The translations under genes and the position numbers were made by a program. Shown here in pieces: positions 5,113 to 5,711 of a stretch of DNA of 5,711 nucleotides. The DNA is from Collinsella sp. CAG:166 (GTDB taxonomy: Bacteria > Actinomycetota > Coriobacteriia > Coriobacteriales > Coriobacteriaceae). Where the stretch lies: contig FR878569.1 in the NCBI GenBank assembly GCA_000434535.1, positions 1-5,711 of the forward strand, in the 5' to 3' direction. Below the pieces are notes generated by a model. The model worked only from the letters and a program-made list of their open reading frames with translations. It was not told the origin of the DNA and searched no databases. How positions within the stretch are numbered: position 1 is the first letter of the stretch; the number at the start of each line of letters is the position of its first letter.

Positions 5113-5711
5113 CTACTCACCTCCCTTCATCTGCGATTCCGCGATAGCGCGGTACACCTCGCAGGTTTCCATGAGCTCGTCGTGCGTGCCTAGGCCCACG
5201 ATCTCGCCGTCTTTGAGCACCACGATCTGATCGGCATGCAAAATAGTCGAGATACGTTGCGCGATGATGAGCACCGCGGCATCGCGCGTCTCGTCCTGCA
5301 GCGCATGGCGCAGGGCGGCATCGGTCTTAAAGTCCAGGGCCGAAAAACTGTCGTCGAAGATATATAGATCGGCATGCTTCATGAGTGCGCGGGCAATCGC
5401 CAGGCGCTGGCGCTGACCACCCGAGAAGTTCGTGCCGCCCTGGGCCACCGGCGTATCGAGCCCCTGGGGCTGGTCGAGCACAAAGGTGCTCTGGGCAACC
5501 TCCAGCGCATGGAGCATGTCAGCCTCAGTCGCGTCTTCGTTGCCAAAGCGCAGGTTGCTCGCCACCGTACCCGAGAACAGCCATGCCTTCTGCGGCACAT
5601 AGGCGATACGCCCGCGGATGTCGTCTTGCGAAAGGTCGCGCAGATCGATGCCATTCAGGCGAATGGCGCCCTTCGTGGCATCGTGGAAGCGAAGCAAGAG
5701 CTTGGCCACCG
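5113..5711 (-). CDS. ABC exporter subunit with degenerate ATPase site (BmrC/LmrC-like), 3' part
   Basis: The window cuts this gene just after its Walker A motif. The visible 198 residues begin VAKLLLRF, which normally follows GKST, so the membrane domain lies beyond the right edge. GTG at 5709 is an internal Val codon, not a start. Counting from that Val: Q-loop Q40 in YVPQKAWLFSGTV, canonical signature FSGGQ (95-99), Walker B YIFDD with D119 and D120, D-loop SALD (123-126) and IAQRIST with Q151. Asp replaces the usual catalytic Glu and Gln replaces the switch His, as in the degenerate-site subunits of TM287/288, BmrCD and LmrCD. Its good signature motif would complete the active site of the partner encoded directly downstream. 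The last codons (KGGE) contain the partner gene's Shine-Dalgarno. The operon promoter is outside the window. Confidence 0.93.
   Translation of the reverse strand, partial: VAKLLLRFHDATKGAIRLNGIDLRDLSQDDIRGRIAYVPQKAWLFSGTVASNLRFGNEDATEADMLHALEVAQSTFVLDQPQGLDTPVAQGGTNFSGGQRQRLAIARALMKHADLYIFDDSFSALDFKTDAALRHALQDETRDAAVLIIAQRISTILHADQIVVLKDGEIVGLGTHDELMETCEVYRAIAESQMKGGE
5117..5127 (-). promoter_or_regulatory. Ribosome binding site of the downstream ABC gene
   Basis: AAGGGAGGTGA on the minus strand is nearly complementary to the 16S rRNA 3' end. It lies within the last codons of the upstream subunit, and GGAGG is eight bases before the ATG at 5111. The GTG at 5120 is part of this site and so is unlikely to be the start. 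Confidence 0.85.

Overview
The window looks like ordinary chromosomal DNA from a high-GC Gram-positive bacterium. Coding regions prefer G or C at third codon positions, most Shine-Dalgarno sequences are strong (AAGGAG, GGGAGG, GGGAGGTGA), and the encoded proteins resemble Gram-positive versions of their families. My best guess is a gut Coriobacteriia member such as Collinsella. That guess is an inference from overall style and from one dispersed-type palindrome, not a demonstrated identification.

Layout, left to right. Bases 1-75 are open in one plus-strand frame and may be the tail of a neighbouring gene (weak). A branched-chain amino acid aminotransferase (ilvE, minus strand, 82-1134) follows, with its own leader and candidate promoter (about 1135-1317). 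A strong hairpin (1365-1396) ends the next minus-strand gene, a DedA-family membrane protein (1425-2072). A divergent intergenic region (2073-2295) separates dedA from serine O-acetyltransferase (cysE, plus strand, 2296-3000, GTG start). Both sides have a TATACT -10-like hexamer, and the cysE one is overlapped by a perfect 13-bp dyad. A convergent region (3001-3110) holds a GC-rich terminator hairpin and a 31-bp REP-like palindrome that touches the stop codon of the next gene. The rest is a tightly packed pair of minus-strand ABC exporter genes: the end of one subunit (5113 to beyond the right edge) and a complete second subunit (3111-5111).

Function. ilvE carries out the last step of Leu/Ile/Val synthesis, or the first step of their breakdown. 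cysE opens cysteine synthesis from serine. DedA proteins are membrane proteins linked to lipid-carrier transport and membrane homeostasis. The two ABC genes are translationally coupled and have the complementary motif pattern of a heterodimeric exporter of the BmrCD/LmrCD/TM287-288 type. The cut subunit has a degenerate Walker B (DD) and Gln in the switch position but a canonical SGGQ signature. The complete subunit has catalytic Glu and switch His but a variant SQGQ signature.

I found no undescribed biological system here. The points worth a second look are small: the palindrome at 3081-3111, the dyad at the cysE promoter, a short leader ORF whose stop overlaps the ilvE start, and the asymmetric ABC pair.
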